From NCBI GenBank assembly GCA_005281725.1, contig SSBO01000007.1, positions 1,804,402 through 1,868,401 on the forward strand: DNA of 64,000 nt. The letters run 5' to 3'. Below are positions 13,462 through 27,889 of this stretch, one piece after another (position 1 is the first letter of the stretch; the number at the start of each line of letters is the position of its first letter). The stretch comes from Wuchereria bancrofti. Its lineage: Eukaryota > Nematoda > Chromadorea > Rhabditida > Onchocercidae. The notes beneath the pieces are model-generated. The model saw only the letters and a list, made by a program, of their open reading frames with translations. It ran no database searches and was not told where the DNA came from. Both the position numbers and the translations under genes were made by a program.

Positions 13462-16400
13462 TCACGCATTTTTTCGCACAACTGGATCAAAAGCATTAAT
13501 GCCTCCAAGGCGTGACTTCGTGGAAGAAAGCGTATCGCCGATAAAGTCCTACAAATAATATGAACATTATTAGGACCTTGGAGCGAACATTTTATCTATA
13601 AAGATTATTCTTTCGCTAAAATGCAAGGGATGGCTTTTCATGAAAATAATGTAGATCGTCATTATTGAATCAAATTTGCTCTGCTCCAGCTTATATTTTT
13701 CACTGCTTATGTACTATTATAGCGAATTAATCAACCGCTGATTTGATAACTTCTCCTTTCAAAATGGCAATACTCACTTGATCATTGCATGTTTCCACTC
13801 GAACGCAGTGAGTCCTAGAAAAAGCTGCTACAATATACCTTGGATTTTAGTTTAGTCTATGAAACGAAAATTTCATGTTATGTTATGCTCTGAGAAATTC
13901 TTCCGACCAGATATGGTAAATTTTAAATGCACATTAAAATAAAAACTGTGCTCGTTAATATTAAAGAAAAATTTTGAAGTTTAAAAATTTTTTGCAGCTT
14001 CAAAAGACAAGTTATAAACATTCTAATATTGGGAGCAGTGCCCATAACGATTTTAGTGTTCAAAAACTTTATTAAGCAATAAACAAGCGGACCTAATGGT
14101 TTTGCTCAGGACAGTGAAACATGTTTCGAGTCTGGAAAAGTTTTTCACTTAAAGTCAATAAAAACAATTAATGTATTAACCTGCTACATCTGTTCACAGT
14201 AAACCAAATTTCACGCGTAAGATCACGTGCAATCAGTCCATTCAAACGGTCCTTCATAAATGATAGCAACAATATTCCATCGAGACGGAGTACATTTTCA
14301 GTAAAATCTAGTAGAGAGCGTTTAACTTCTGCACCAATGTAGTTATCATCAGCCTGAATACCGCAAAATGCAAGAATTACAACAAAAATGCCTATATAAT
14401 CCACTTTCTCAGCCTAATTTTTAACGAGTAAACCTTCAGAAACAGAAATACCTGTAAGAGAGATAACACACGCGTATAATGCAGACATGGACAAATCAGA
14501 AGTAGCGTAGAATTTATTGCACTCACTGCGTCAATCAACACCAGTGCTGAAAGCCAGAACCAAAGCACCAAGTATAATTTTTCATTTAGCGCATTAATCA
14601 TTAGAAAACACTGCATCGTATGGGTATTCACTTGACCCATTTGCTGAAATCCTGAACATTACTATAGTAATATATTGTTAATTCATGTAATTAAGACAGA
14701 GATTTTATTTTTAATTAAACCTACTAATTACAGGATAAACCTCGTCAATATTCCGAAATCTTTTTTTTCTATGCTTAAAAGCAACAAGCTAAATCTCACC
14801 GTTTATGCTGTCAAGAACACTCAGTATTCCCTATCGTAAAGTGCTCATTTTAAAATAGGCAAGACTCAACTATAAATATTATAAAAAGATAAATAATCGT
14901 ACAGCAATTTTGACATCGCAGAATGTTACCAGTGGAAATACACCTGATACCTTCCAATTGTTACCTTTAAACATTTCCTCCATAAACTGGAATATGTGGT
15001 TACAAATGAATTGTTCTCTATCTTCTTCGAAACTTCTTAAATTTTGATAAATATAAGAAAACTAATGGAAAACATCAAACTTACACGGTAGCCCCAAAGT
15101 ACACAACCATCACCAACGAAATTATTTATAAGTAAAACTTGGCATAAACAACTGACAAAATAGAACCATTTTATGAGCGCATAAAAGTGATATAACGAAC
15201 AGCACCTAGCAGCTTGTCTTCAAAAAAAAATATATATATACATATCGGATAGAAATTAGAAGTTTAAAGCATTAAATTTAGCCAATGTTGCTTTACAATA
15301 AAGTGCTTTGTACTACATACTTTTTTGTACTACTTTTATATTTCACTTTTTAAATTATATTTGGCAAGTTACAAAATATTAGAAACTTCTTTCTACTATA
15401 AGGCGGAATTGTAACGCTAATTGGACAGATTGTAATTGGCAGTAAGTTAGATTTAAGGTGATAAATCAAATCTTAAAATCGCCCATTCAAACTTACCTCC
15501 TTTGACCATATTTAATACATCCAATTGCTAAGTTAGCAACCCTTTTAAGATGCTTCCGACGAACTGACAATGTCGTAATAGACGGTAATTTCATTGCTTC
15601 TTCCATAACAGAGCGCATATCCAAACCTGTATCGTAAACTTTGAACTAATTTAAATTTAAAGAACAATTAATTAATTATGTGTATTCAGTATAAAAAGTA
15701 GGCTTTGTGAAGCGATAATACTATCATACTTTTCTCACTATTGCTATATTTTACACATATTTAAGTTAGACTTTTAAACTACAGTTCAAGCAAGAAATTA
15801 GAAAGTTATGACCGGGAAGAATAACCTAAGCTTTGTTAAATTACAGCTATTTCATTAAACTTTGACGCTAATAAAGGAGACGTCGGTACTACTTACCACG
15901 TGTTACTATAATAGTGTTCCACAGAAATTTTGGTAAATAGCAAAGTAAAGCTTGTAGCAATAATACATAAGGCACCCACTGCAACACAGAATTCTTTCAG
16001 TTTTGACGTTGCAATTTTATAGCGTGCATGCAATTTGTAATTAATGTATATTACAATATAAAAAGGTATTCTTTATTCCAAATATAATTGAGTTTTATAT
16101 ATGCAACTGATGACTCGTATTCAGCTATTTCCTCGTTTAAAATAATGAAGTTTCAAAATTGAGTATAAAGAATTGGAAAAATTTACCTGATAATAGACAA
16201 TTTCCTCTTTCAGAACATTCGTTGCGTCACCTTTCGTAATAATTTTGCTGGTATTTACCATATATGTATTGCTTACAAAACAATAATCTTGTACATAATC
16301 AACCCATGTGCCTATAACCATTTCAAGTAAAAATTTAATCCGAAATCTATTATTTAAAAAACTAAAAATGTTTAAAATGTTCCGAGAAATGTTTAAAATA

Positions 16401-16838
16401 AAACACGATGTTCCAAAACGTGAAAACATACAAACAACATTTAAAACTTCCATTTCATTTCAACTGCTTTAATTTAAAAATAGCAAAACCATTATTTAAT
16501 CCTTTATGTTTTATTTTTTTATTTAAAAATTATAAAAGTATTTCAATCATTGAGTAAGCTCTTAAGAAATACAAATCAAGATATTGTTCGCTTGACAGCA
16601 ATTTAAGTACGGAGAAGTTTTAAATGCATGTCAAAGAAATAAATGGTTAACCTGGAAAGTGTGTTGGTGCCATACACTGAATTGCAGTACCAAAATGTTG
16701 CTTTGCGCCTGTGAGTGTTGCCAGAAACATGAAAAGACCCACTGTATACACGTGATTCAAGCGATCCACCAAATCGTCTGTAGGATCCGAATGTGCTGCC
16801 ACAAATTTGTTTGCTATTTGTTCAGGCCATACAAACAT
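13462..16838 (-). CDS. Innexin (gap junction channel subunit), 391 residues
   Basis: Invertebrate gap-junction protein of the plasma membrane. Exons, 5' to 3' on the minus strand: 16838-16652, 16311-16187, 15978-15897, 15626-15497, 15217-15085, 14986-14903, 14643-14452, 14353-14198, 13548-13462. All phases fit and the total is 1,176 bp. The N-terminus has the family pattern DDLVDRLNHVYT, and loop 1 holds the Cys pair (QCMAP, YCFV). YYQWVPYVL is the diagnostic start of TM2. TM3 lies near CLCQVLLINNFVG. Loop 2 carries the second Cys pair (TFCDVKIA, MQCFLMINALNEK), followed by TM4 at LYLVLWFW. The C-terminal domain keeps the VLRLDGILLLSF pattern. The chosen ATG gives MFVWPEQIA; the frame extends upstream without ATG, so a further 5' exon is possible. 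The last small exon (28 residues) is assigned from splice sites and phase only. Which C. elegans innexin corresponds is not determined. Confidence 0.92.
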
Positions 16839-18042
16839 CTTGAAATACCTCTCTAAAATAAGCTCAAGCTCAGAACTCCTCTTATGATGAATACTCAGGC
16901 ACACAAATTCTTTAACTTTTATGTTCGTAATAAGAGATGAAAATGACTGATTTCTAACAAATCAGCTAAACATGGCGTATAAGGTAAAAACATGCTACAT
17001 AAACTACAAACTTAAAAATGATATATCAGATCTGTTCATCGTAGTCTAAATGAGCAAGTAGCATACACGTCTACAACTCTAAATAAATCGTAGTCGTAAA
17101 CAAAAGGATCTTTTCAAATTTACAAGCATGGAAGGATTATGAAATATCTCATCGAACAGTTTATTTCTCACGCTCTTCCCTAACTGGTGCAATGAGCTTT
17201 CTCACGCTCTTCTCTTCAAGCTCACTAATAAATGATAGCAGAATAATCCACAGACTTAACAAGCGTAAATCACGCTATATTATATGTCCCGATTGTAAGA
17301 GTGGAAAAGTAACAAGACGGAATAAATACAAAATCCAAGGAACTGACAAATGGAACAACCGCCTTTTGACGACACAATAAATGATACTGTTGGAATAGAC
17401 CCGAGGGAGACACAGTAGGAGACAGTGTACATAGGAACCCACGCAGATGTTCCTGCAAACGTACGTCCACGTCCATGTCAGCTTACGTAGGTTATATATT
17501 ATATATATTATTATAAAGACTTATATCGATGTTGTTAGTAAAAGGATGATAACACGTTAAGCACTGATTTGATAACACGTTAAGCACTGACAGCAGATAA
17601 GCGTCAGCTCAATCAATCTTTAGTCCTTCTGAACAAGCTGACATATATAACATTAGGCTCTTGGCTCTATAATTTGAGCCATATCTTCACCTCTTCTCTC
17701 TCATAATAATGTATATTTCGGGTATATCAAGTTTTATTATCAGTATCTACAACCAACTTTTATTGAAAAATTAATTTCAAACAGTATTCCAATGAATTTT
17801 TAAGAGCATTTAGAATTCCATTACGTTTAATGAATGAATTTAGTTGTATCAATAAAGTTCAAATAATCTTCCGTGACCTTTTGATCCAATTTAACACAAT
17901 ATACCTAAACAATATCCCTTAAAATAAGAATTTCGTGATTTCTTTCATTCATATCTACAGTATCCTAATCTATGATTGCCAATTTCTCGTATTTTTTATA
18001 CGCAAATGAATGAATTTGAAGAATGACATTGGCTTATGGAAC
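16839..18042. other. Intergenic, upstream of innexin
   Basis: No recognisable gene. The plus-strand frame at 17192-17380 and the minus-strand frame at 17270-17476 overlap each other and lack splice or family support. It contains a 14-bp direct repeat (tttctcacgctctt) near 17165 and 17200 and the repeat at 17548-17590. It should include the innexin promoter and 5' UTR. Confidence 0.5.
17548..17590. repeat. 20-bp direct repeat, two copies
   Basis: The 20-mer gataacacgttaagcactga occurs at 17548-17567 and again at 17571-17590 with three bases between. It is a simple local duplication in intergenic DNA and no function is evident. Confidence 0.85.
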
Positions 18043-18582
18043 CTATGTTGGCCTTGCTGCTTGAATAATTTGATCTATAATTGAGCTGACTTTGCTTGCT
18101 TTATTCAAGAATTCGCGTTCTTTCAGTGTCAGATCCAAACTTCTCGTTGTATATTCTGACAGCATGAATACTTCTTGCAGTTCAGCTTGAGTCAGAAATC
18201 TGCTCATTAATCGCGGTCTACCACCACTACTGTGCGAATCCTCAAATCACTTTTGAAATTTTTGGAGCTCTACATTTTAAAAAAACCACAAAGGTTCATT
18301 TTCAGAAATCTAAAACGCAATAAAATTTCTCCAGTTTTTGGGATTCTGAATTTATTCTTTATTTTGTTATTTTTTTCATTTACAATGAAGTGGGAATTTC
18401 GAAAGCGCTGTGATTGAAATAGCTTCCCTCACCAACAAATTATGAGCTTCCAGGATATCATTGGATGATTTACTATAGAAGTCGACTAGGGTACAGGTAG
18501 TGAAGAAGTATATATAGGCAATAATAGAAACGGTCATGAGTAAAATTGAGATAGGCATAAAAACCAGTACTACATACCAAAT
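18043..18582 (-). CDS. Exons of an unrecognised membrane protein (5' end not found)
   Basis: Two coding-quality exons in tandem. The upstream one starts at 18582 after a TTTTAG acceptor and runs to about 18433. It encodes a membrane helix of roughly 25 hydrophobic residues (WYVVLVFMPISILL...) followed by a polar stretch (DFYSKSSNDILEAH). The terminal exon, 18229-18043, encodes 61 residues ending in TAG, is rich in Leu, Glu and Lys, and probably forms an amphipathic helix (FLTQAELQEVFMLSEY). The phases of the two do not match directly. A 20-bp intermediate exon around 18296-18277 would reconcile them, but that is a guess. No homologue is recognised, and no start exon was found upstream. Confidence 0.4.
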
Positions 18583-19579
18583 CTAAAATTTCATACCCTT
18601 CACAATTCTTCTTTATTTTCGAAAATTAAATGACCAAACTTAGTCACTGTATTAACAAAATATTCAGATTGACTTATATGAGCTGTTTGTTTGTTAACAA
18701 AATCTGTCTATAATTAGCTAATACAGGGTGTTAGGTTGGATGAGATATAATGAGATCAGATCACATGTGATACCCCATATTGACCGTGTATTAACAAAAT
18801 AACATATTTTAGACTGAAACTTTTATGACACTAAGAAAGTGATGCAAATGGACCCAGTTATTAAGGAATAGATGAGCCATATAATTGCAACCACTCTTCA
18901 CTTCGGTTGTACATCAAATGAGAAAACCCTTTTATCTTCTCCTAATGACAATTTTTCACCAATTACATGTAACTTCGGGCATAAATTAAAATTTGAATCT
19001 TCAACTTTTCATATTCTTCATCAAAATTTTGCATTAGTTTTCAGGTCAGAATTATTTTTTACCAACCTCCTCTTATCTTTCTTTGATCCCCTTTTAAAAA
19101 GGTCACATGACTATATCATTATGCGTTGTGTAGGTAAGGGAAAAAAAGGAATGACAGATAATGTAAAATACTTAATACTAATTCAAAACTAAGTTGTTTG
19201 GAAAGCTTAGCAACGAACCGTACACAAGCCAGCCAAAGATCAGATCTATACTTCTTTATAGAAATCATACATTCTGACAAAAAAAAGTGGCGAAATATGG
19301 ATCACCGTTTAGTATTCAAAATATGTATTGTAAATATTCTTTTTGAAAAATGTAAACAAATCCTTCCGTTACACAACACTGATGGCTATCAATTAACTCA
19401 TGATAGCTTTAAAACGATTACGGAGCTATGAAAAAAAGCCAATTACGGCAGCATCGACGTTATATCATTGATTTGTAATTATTCTGATAACATATTTGCA
19501 GTACACAAGATATTGTTAAAATTCTTCATTCTTCTTTTTAAGGCAAGCCCTCAACTTTCCTTTAAGGTTTTTTTAAACA
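18583..19579. other. Intergenic, 3' of ANKFY1
   Basis: About 1 kb with plus-strand open frames at 18872-19192 and 19198-19431 that show no motif, no splice logic and ordinary AT-rich composition. The first exons of the 18.0-18.6 kb gene may lie here, but I could not identify them. Confidence 0.45.
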
Positions 19580-22500
19580 CTACACATTTCTCATGGTAAG
19601 AATATCACAACAAATTTGACAAACTCTAGCCGGTTTTTCAATACCGTACTTGAGTATTGGCACTTCTTGTTCGGAGCAACGTGCACACACTAACCGTCCA
19701 CAATGCCTAAAGTATTTCACAAGATTTCGAGGTTTAAAAATTCATTCAAATATATTATCTGAAGTTTGTGAAAGTAATATGATTTTAAGCTCAGCCATTA
19801 CATTGAGATTTTTATTTTATGTGCAAGATCTGACATGCAGTAAAATTCTACAAGTAATTTGCATATGACTGCAAGTAATTGGGAAGGTGTACATAATAAG
19901 CATGCACAAATTAGTAATATAGCATGCAGATACGAAAAGACTACAAATGAAAGAGATGAAAATAAATAGAATAAAGTATTATAAAACGACATACCACTTT
20001 GTGGACATTATGAGAAAGTGGTGGAAAGTACCTGCAATGATGTTTTCGCATTGTCAGAGAAAATTTCATTTCACATTCTGAGCATGAATGACCATCAGCC
20101 CAACAAGGCTCACGCTCCAGTTTATCTGAAAGTCGTATTTCCTACGATTTTCCAAACTTTCCGTTCCATGAAATATATACCAAGAAGAGTATTATATATA
20201 AATCATTTCTTGGAAGAAATTTAATAATCATTTCTCAGAATTTTTTGAAAATTTCATTAAAGAATTCATAAAATTTCCAATCAGTCACTTTTACACAAGT
20301 ACGTCAATTTAATTTTATAAAAAAAAGTTTTAAAACCAATAACTGTAAAATACCTAATAACGAAAAAAGGAGCTGTTTTGTTGGCGTCACATGTTTGAAA
20401 ACTGAGATACCTGATTGGCTAACAGTGCCCAGGCAAACACCACAGCGTAGCAATGCATGGCACATATTTTCATTTCCTTTTAAATATGATAACAAAAACA
20501 CTGAAACGAATATATATTTTACAGTTTTATAATTTCCCATAGTTCGGTGTGAATAACTGTAATTTCAGTTATAAATAAAACATAAATTGAACAATGAAAG
20601 AACTTAAGCTTCCATTTTCTAATCTGTTCCAGAAATTTTAGACCGATATTTGGACTACATTAGCAAATCCTAATAAATGAAGTAAGTCAAATACCTTTTG
20701 GAATTCCAAATATTTGACTGACTTTTAAAGATAATACTAGCAAGTACCATTAACTGTGAGAAGAAAACGTGCTATCTTAGAACATACACAACAATACAAT
20801 TGCAGACTTAGGCTATATTCTAATTTGCTTAAATTTAATTCAGTTCAATAAAATAAAGGAAAACCTGTAAATCCATCCACATCTTTTTCATCCAAAGGAA
20901 ATTGAGGATCAGCATTCAGAAACATCTGCAGTATATCCAACGAATTTGTTCTTGACAAATCTCCAGTAGTAAGAAATAAAGCATTCTGCTGCCTGAAAAA
21001 ATAAAAAATACTCAAATTCTTATACGTTTTATGTCATTAATAACAGTGTAAGTAAACGAATATTTAATCTCGCGGCATGTCTGTTAACAGCTAAACTGAG
21101 AACCAATAAGCGCATTCTTACACGTTGCAGAATCCAGATGCCCGAATCACTAATACTTTTGGATCGATAAATTAAAGTGAAAGGTTAGCACGTGGGTAAA
21201 GGAACAATAACAGTAATCTTCAGTGCGGTCTATTACATTAACATGCATCAGTAATCTTAATAATGTTTCTTAAAGAAGATAGTTTCCATAATTTAATACA
21301 AGGGAATATGTGAACATACTTTTTATTCATAGCACGTAAATTTATTCGCGAATCGCCAATCAAAACATTAACACAGGCTACACTTCCTCCTGATACGGCT
21401 CTATGCAACGCTTAAATACTCAATAAATATTCGAAGCGAAAAAAACTATCATTATCGAAATTAACGAAGCTTTGTCTATAAATATAAATAGTTGAATAAG
21501 ATGTTATTATTTCGTGGAAGTCATTTGGAAGTGAAACTAAACTCAAGTTTGCTTTACGTTAAAATTGACTTACGCGTGTTCCCAAACGCATCTGGAGCGT
21601 TAGGCTGGGCACCGTTTTCCAATAAAATCATGCACAACGCTTCATAATTATTATATGCAGCAACATGCAGAGGCGTAAAGCCGTCAGTACTGGTTGCGTT
21701 CACGTTAGCTCCAGCTAAAATCTGCAATACATCATATTGATTTACTTTACAATTACTGCCAACTCAATGGGACAAGGAAGGACGGGAAACAAAAGACTTA
21801 ACGATTTACATACGGTTCAATTATCACTTTCATTGTATACCAGGTAAGTCTCAGTATATCATGATAATATTGATGATTTTTGTGGTTATTACAACATAAA
21901 ATTCAGTTACAGAACTGAATCGCTCTCAGTTCACAAAAAAAAAATACTATTTTATTAATTGATAAATGGATCCCAAAGAAGCAATAGATTAGTAGCTGCG
22001 CTTAATTATGTTCTAAGGAAATCCAAAGATTCTGCTGAGTTACTTCTTTGAATTTTGAAATTTCACTAAATGCAAAAAATTTTCGTAAGGAATTACAATT
22101 AACTCACATTTGTTGTGAGAGCGAAGTTAATTACAAATTTCACTAAATTTATTAATTTACCAAATTCCGCATTATAATTTCGCTGCCATATTGAGCACTA
22201 AGATGTAAGGCGGTAACACATGATTCATTTACAGCGCAAGCATTAACATCGAAATTCGTACTTATTAAGAAAAGCACCGATTCCAAATCAACTGCTCTCA
22301 CTGTTTTATGCAGTAGCATCTCGCCATTCTCATCCACCTGTAAATTTACAATACTAAAATTTGACATCTAAATCTGAATTCCCTTCTTCACTAAATTTTT
22401 AATTCTACACATTTAAATCGTGATATACATTGAATCTACGAAAAATACCTGAGTAATTAAGTTCGGTGCTTTTTTGATAAGAGTCTCAGCGGCTAAATAA

Positions 22501-25500
22501 TTGCGCGTTTTGATCGCTACATCGAGGGGTGTATTTCCGGAGCAATCCGTATCCAGAAGCAAACCAGAATTACAATTATTCAATAGTTCAATGAGAATTG
22601 CTGTATTCTTTTTATAGACCGATAAATGTACAGCCGAACGTCCTTCAGCATCCTAAATTTAAAGAAAATTCATTTCGAAAATTTTGAAACAAGCAGAAAC
22701 AGGAAAATACAATAACTATTACCTTCCTGTCCAGCCTAGCTCCTCGTTTAATTAAATACAATGCAACATCATTAAAGTCTGAACGAATGCAAGCAAACAG
22801 TGGAGTATCTCTGCCAGGTTGTTCTCCATTAATCTGCCATTGTTCTGAGGCATCAATATCACATCCACTATAACTATTTTACGTTTCTTGTAAATTTATA
22901 TGCCGGCAAAACAATCTAAACATTGGAAATTTCAAAGACGAAATCTCAAAGACGCTAAGAAAACTGTGCTGCACTGAGAGGTCAAGACTATGCAGTGCAA
23001 GTCACCAGTAGTTTACTAACCAAGCAGGTTAAACTGAACAATTGTTGTGCAAGACATATCTCACAAACAACTGTGTCATATTAATAGACGTTCTGTAATG
23101 AATGAGTAGATAGTAATGGTAAAGAATTTTCAAACGATAACAGATTCTCAACTCTTAAACCATAAAATGAACGAAATAACTTGAGAAGTAAAAGTAAAAT
23201 AAAAGTTGTCTCACGCATCAATTAAGAAAATGGCAGCGTCATGCAACTTCAGGCCAATCGCTTTGTGCAGCAATGTTTGACGACATTTTTGATTTTCATT
23301 GTAAAAACAACCGTTCAAATCGCATCCACTCTCAGTTAAAATTTTTGCGATTTCAAATGAACCTGAATTTAGTCATGCAGTGCTCCAAATACTATATTCC
23401 GATGTTTAAGAAAGTTGAAATATAATTTCAGTCATTATTTATTACTTAGCAGCTAACCTTGTTGCAAAGCTTCCCATAATAATGAAGCATTTATATACTT
23501 TTCGCTCTCCTTGGCAAAAGCGCAAAGACGGCGAACTGTTTTCAGGAGCGAAAACTCTATCGCCAAAGAAAAACAGTCTTTACCGGAAATGCTATAAAAA
23601 ATTTTGGCAGGAATACTTATATTTTTAAAGAATTTTGAATTAACAATAAGTAGGATAGTAATTTTACAAATATTAAATTTTGATCAAAATCCAAAGGAAG
23701 GAAAAGAATTCTTACCATCCTGAAATGTCCGTACCATGATCCAACAGAAATACCGCAGCATCATCCAATTTGCTATTGATAATTCGCATCAGAAGAGATA
23801 CTCCTTCCGGATCCTTTTCATTTACATCAGCTCCAGCTTTTATCAGAAGCTCAGCACTTTGGAACTTACCATTGAAGACTGCTTTTGCAATAGGCGTATG
23901 ACCGTTTGTGTCCACGATTGTGAAAATATCGTCTAAAATCACAGGATCACGAAAACTACCTAATCATTCCATACGGCAATTCTCCTAATGGAAGCAGCAG
24001 TAGAACGAGGCACAGAACACGATTATGCAGGATCACAAAAAAGTTTATAGTACCAGTCTATTCTAATATTATAAGAGTAAGCAAAATGTGATAATATAAT
24101 ATCTAAAAATAACAAAACAAACCATTGCAGCTATTATTTTCGATACAGACTTCTAAAATCTCACTGTCATTTTCACTACCGATAATGTGGTGAAGCAAAG
24201 TTTCATGAGAGTCCGAAATTTTCAGAGAGATATTTGCACCAGATCGCACAAGTATTCGGATAAGATCCAAATTGATATTTTCAGAATCTGTTACAATTTG
24301 CAATGGTAGCATACCCTAAACACTAATCCGAAGTAATTTTAAAGCTTAAACTAAATAAGTAATGAAAAATGAAGATGCTTCTTATTTACAATTTACGCAG
24401 TTGTAATATAAAGAATTTCAAAACAAATATGCACCTCTGCCGTCCTTTTATTCACATCGACTTTATGCCTGCACAAGAATTGTACTGCATCCAAATTATT
24501 CGTATAAACCGCATGGTGAATCATGAAAACACCTATAAAGATAAGCTTTCAAAAAGAAAATCTAAAAAAGACTCGCAGTGCTTGTCAGAATGTCGTATCT
24601 TGATTCGTTTATTAAGCAAGTTCAAAAACTTATTATTTTGAAAGATATAACAAAAACAATAGTCTAATTTCCACCATTTTGTGATAAATTTTGTATCCAA
24701 ACGTTCATTGACATTTCCTAATCAAATTAAAAGCTCAAATTTTAAATTTAAATTAATTTGAGTTAATTGTATTTCAGTTTTCAAATGATGAGAAATCTAC
24801 TGACTGTTTTGTGTACAACAAAAACTTTTTAAATTATAAGAAAGAATAAAGTGTGATAAATAAGGAACTAGCCGTTTATCATTTTTAATCAAATGGTACT
24901 AATTAGGAGTAACCATTTTAAAATTAAACAAGAATACGAAGGCTAATAATATGAAAAAATGTCGTAATGCTATTATAATTAACCTTTATAAAGAACGTTT
25001 AAATTAGCTCCTGCTTTTGCAATTAATTCCGCTAATGCCATGTTTTTAATTTTGAAGAGCGCGGATGATACTGGAGAGCATCCCTTTCGATCCATTTTGT
25101 TAATATCAACGGTAGATTTTTGTAAAAGTAATTCAATAATTTCTATATTTTCCGAATCAACAGCTCGTATAAATGGAGTCCTCAAAAAAAAAAAAATCTT
25201 CTAAGAAAATCATATGTGTTACGTACTTCTTTCATTTAGGACTCACTTCATCTAATTCGTGTACCAACGTCATTCCTCATTGTGAATTTAGATACTTACT
25301 TTAAGTCGCAGTCAACATCATTGATATCGAAGTGATTTAAATTAGAAGATAGCCATTCAATTAATTCATACGAACATTTTGTTGATGCAGCAATATGCAA
25401 TAGATTTTCTCCGGTTATACCAACTTTTTGATCAAAATTGGCTCCGTTTTGAATTAAGAAAACCAATGCATTAACCTTATCTGAAAAGAGGAAAAGGTAT

Positions 25501-27889
25501 TAAGAAATAGAAAATAAAGCTTACTCTTCAGTTCTATATTAGAATACCTTCTTTAATAATTACTTGTCCAATTTTTTGTTATTAAATGATCATAAAAATG
25601 TAATCCAAAGAAAATAATCTATCCTATAATGCTAAAAGCTACTAATGCAATCACCGTGCGATATAGGGCTTTTTCTTTCTTTTTTTTTTTGCGAATAGAA
25701 AGAATAGTAATCAGAAGTACAAAGAGAAAAAAGAGCTGTAAAAGAACAAAAGAGGTCACAACAAAAGGAATCAAAAGAGTAAAAAAACAAAACCTCAAAA
25801 CCATAACAGTCCTGAGCTTTAATGAAAAACAATTTTAATGGACCAATTACGATTATGGCCATCAGGAAGGTAACAACTGTTCAATAACTATCATAAACGT
25901 AAATTATTTCTTCAGTAGAACTCACTTTTCACTAGCATCCTCATCAACAGCGTTTTGCCATTATTATCGATGACATTCACATCCGCATGATGATTAACCA
26001 AAGATGTTGCAATTTCTATCTGATCAGATTCCAATGCCAGTTCCAGAGGAAAAGTACCACTGACTTCTTCATTGCACAGTTTAGGCAACTTAAACATTTA
26101 TATTCTAAACAAGAAAAAATTTTGTGAAAAAATATAATGTTAGAAAACTACAAAGTTATCGTCTAGAATAAGTAAAGCGAGAGTATCAAAATTACATTTA
26201 TCAATTTATTATCTAATAAAAAATTAAATGTTGAAAGCCACTTCGTTTTCCTTATTTAATTTTTGATGGAAACACAAAGTGACTAGAAAGTTGTTTCTAC
26301 AACAAGTATTCATTGTTGATAATACAAGATCCATGAAAAAAATAAGGGATCAACTAATCAACTCGCTGGTTAAACTGTCAGTATTAAAGGAAAAGAAAAT
26401 AATAACTTACTTCCTGGAAATGTTCAATAAAAAAAAGAAGTAAAATATCACTACGCTTCAGACGAATAATTGAATGCAATACATGTTTAGAATAGCTGAA
26501 ATTTGTTACTACTATTTCTGCTTTGATGAAACCTGAAGAAGCAAAGTTCACCCCAATATTTTACCATTTACAATAAGTTTATTGGTAAATTATTCAAGTT
26601 GGGTAAAAACAATTAACTTTGTAATAAATCAACTATTGAAAAAGGATATCAACAATGAAAACGGAGAAAAATTGATGATTCATGAAAATTATTAACAAGA
26701 AACAGCAAAAACGAATCTCTTCACTAACCTTTTGATAAGATTATACAATAAAGAAGCAGATACATTAGTAAAATCATCAACACTGAATTCATTCCATTTT
26801 GTCTTAACCATTTTTTCGCAGTTACCTTTTAACTGCACTAAGCCATTTTTGGTTGCAAATTCATACAACATCAAACAGCTATCGCAATCAATCCGATCTA
26901 GCAGAAGCAATTCACATCTGAAATTAGCACTTTAACAAGAATTACCTGAATATCAATCCTTTCTTACGACTAATTTATTAATACTTCAACAAAAATACCA
27001 GTTCAACTCTAGAAACACTCAAACCTGAGATGATTTATAAAAACTGCTGAAAAACATTCATGAAAATGACTTTAAAATTTTCGAATAACCTTATCTGTAA
27101 GTCTAAAAAGCGATACTTGACCGCTGCTATGAATATTTCCATTAAACAACGACTTCCCAATAGACCGTCTACGTGATCCGTGTACATCCATTTCAATACA
27201 GCACAGCCTATATTATAAGTAATATCTGCAAATAAAAACACATAAAATGATGTATTTCCAAGATAGATACTACAGAAAAAATTTGACTAGCATAACAATA
27301 TAACTCGATTCTAAGTGATTCTAGGTATGTAAGTTTTTAAACTGTAACAGCATAATAAAAAAATTCTGCATCGACTTATAAGAGTACACATAACGAAACA
27401 CATAACAATTATAACCCTTAAATTCAATGCGATCAAGTCCCGAAAGATCATCCCAATAATCTGTTCTTGTTGCAATCACTAACCGATGACCTCGAAACTG
27501 ATGTCCATCGCAGTGAATTGTTATATCGCTACAAGAGAAGTTTATGTCTATCAAACTTTGGAATAATTTTAATTTCAACCAATAATGAGTGGAAAAAAGT
27601 CTCTCACTCAATAGATAATGATTAATCTATTAAATTATCTAAAAAATATTTATTTTGCCGAGAAAGACAAATGAATTGCAAGACAAAATCAGAACCTATA
27701 CAAATCGTTGTCATATATTTCAGTAATTTTTGTCACAAGCTTTTGCATGAACGAAAGTTTTGAAGCATCACCAACAGAAATGTCATTGAACCCTATAGCT
27801 GCAGCCAATATATCATAACGTTTCTGCAAATCGGCATGATTCTGCAGCAATTTAATGTGCTCTGCTTGAAGGAATTCAAAATTCGTCAT
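19580..27889 (-). CDS. ANKFY1: ANKFY1 / Rabankyrin-5: BTB, ankyrin-repeat and FYVE protein, 1,094 residues
   Basis: Rab5 effector of endosomes and macropinocytosis. All 22 exons are in phase (3,285 bp): 27889-27696, 27528-27416, 27225-27090, 26917-26729, 26495-26411, 26088-25926, 25480-25300, 25180-24984, 24532-24435, 24315-24123, 23932-23716, 23591-23458, 23362-23215, 22867-22723, 22652-22449, 22337-22161, 21721-21574, 21410-21320, 20992-20865, 20476-20354, 20125-20032, 19706-19580. The order is a short coiled N-terminus, then BTB (SDITIHCDGHQFRGHRLVIA), a BACK-like segment, ankyrin repeats (for example GFTPLHVAAYNN, GNTPLHRAV), then NENMCHALLRCG and a C-terminal FYVE zinc finger (CWADGHSCSEC, MRKHHCRHCGRLVCARC, CQICC). 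The RKHHCR motif binds PI3P in this family. The domain order and the block before the FYVE match the animal ANKFY1 family. Length is slightly below the vertebrate protein (about 1,170). Confidence 0.95.

Noticed and set aside
14168..14404. Separate 78-codon ORF beginning with a GTG
   Set aside because: It is an innexin C-terminal exon; the true acceptor is at 14353.
25619..25862. Hydrophobic open frames on both strands
   Set aside because: They sit in an ANKFY1 intron around a poly-purine/poly-pyrimidine tract; composition explains the open frames.
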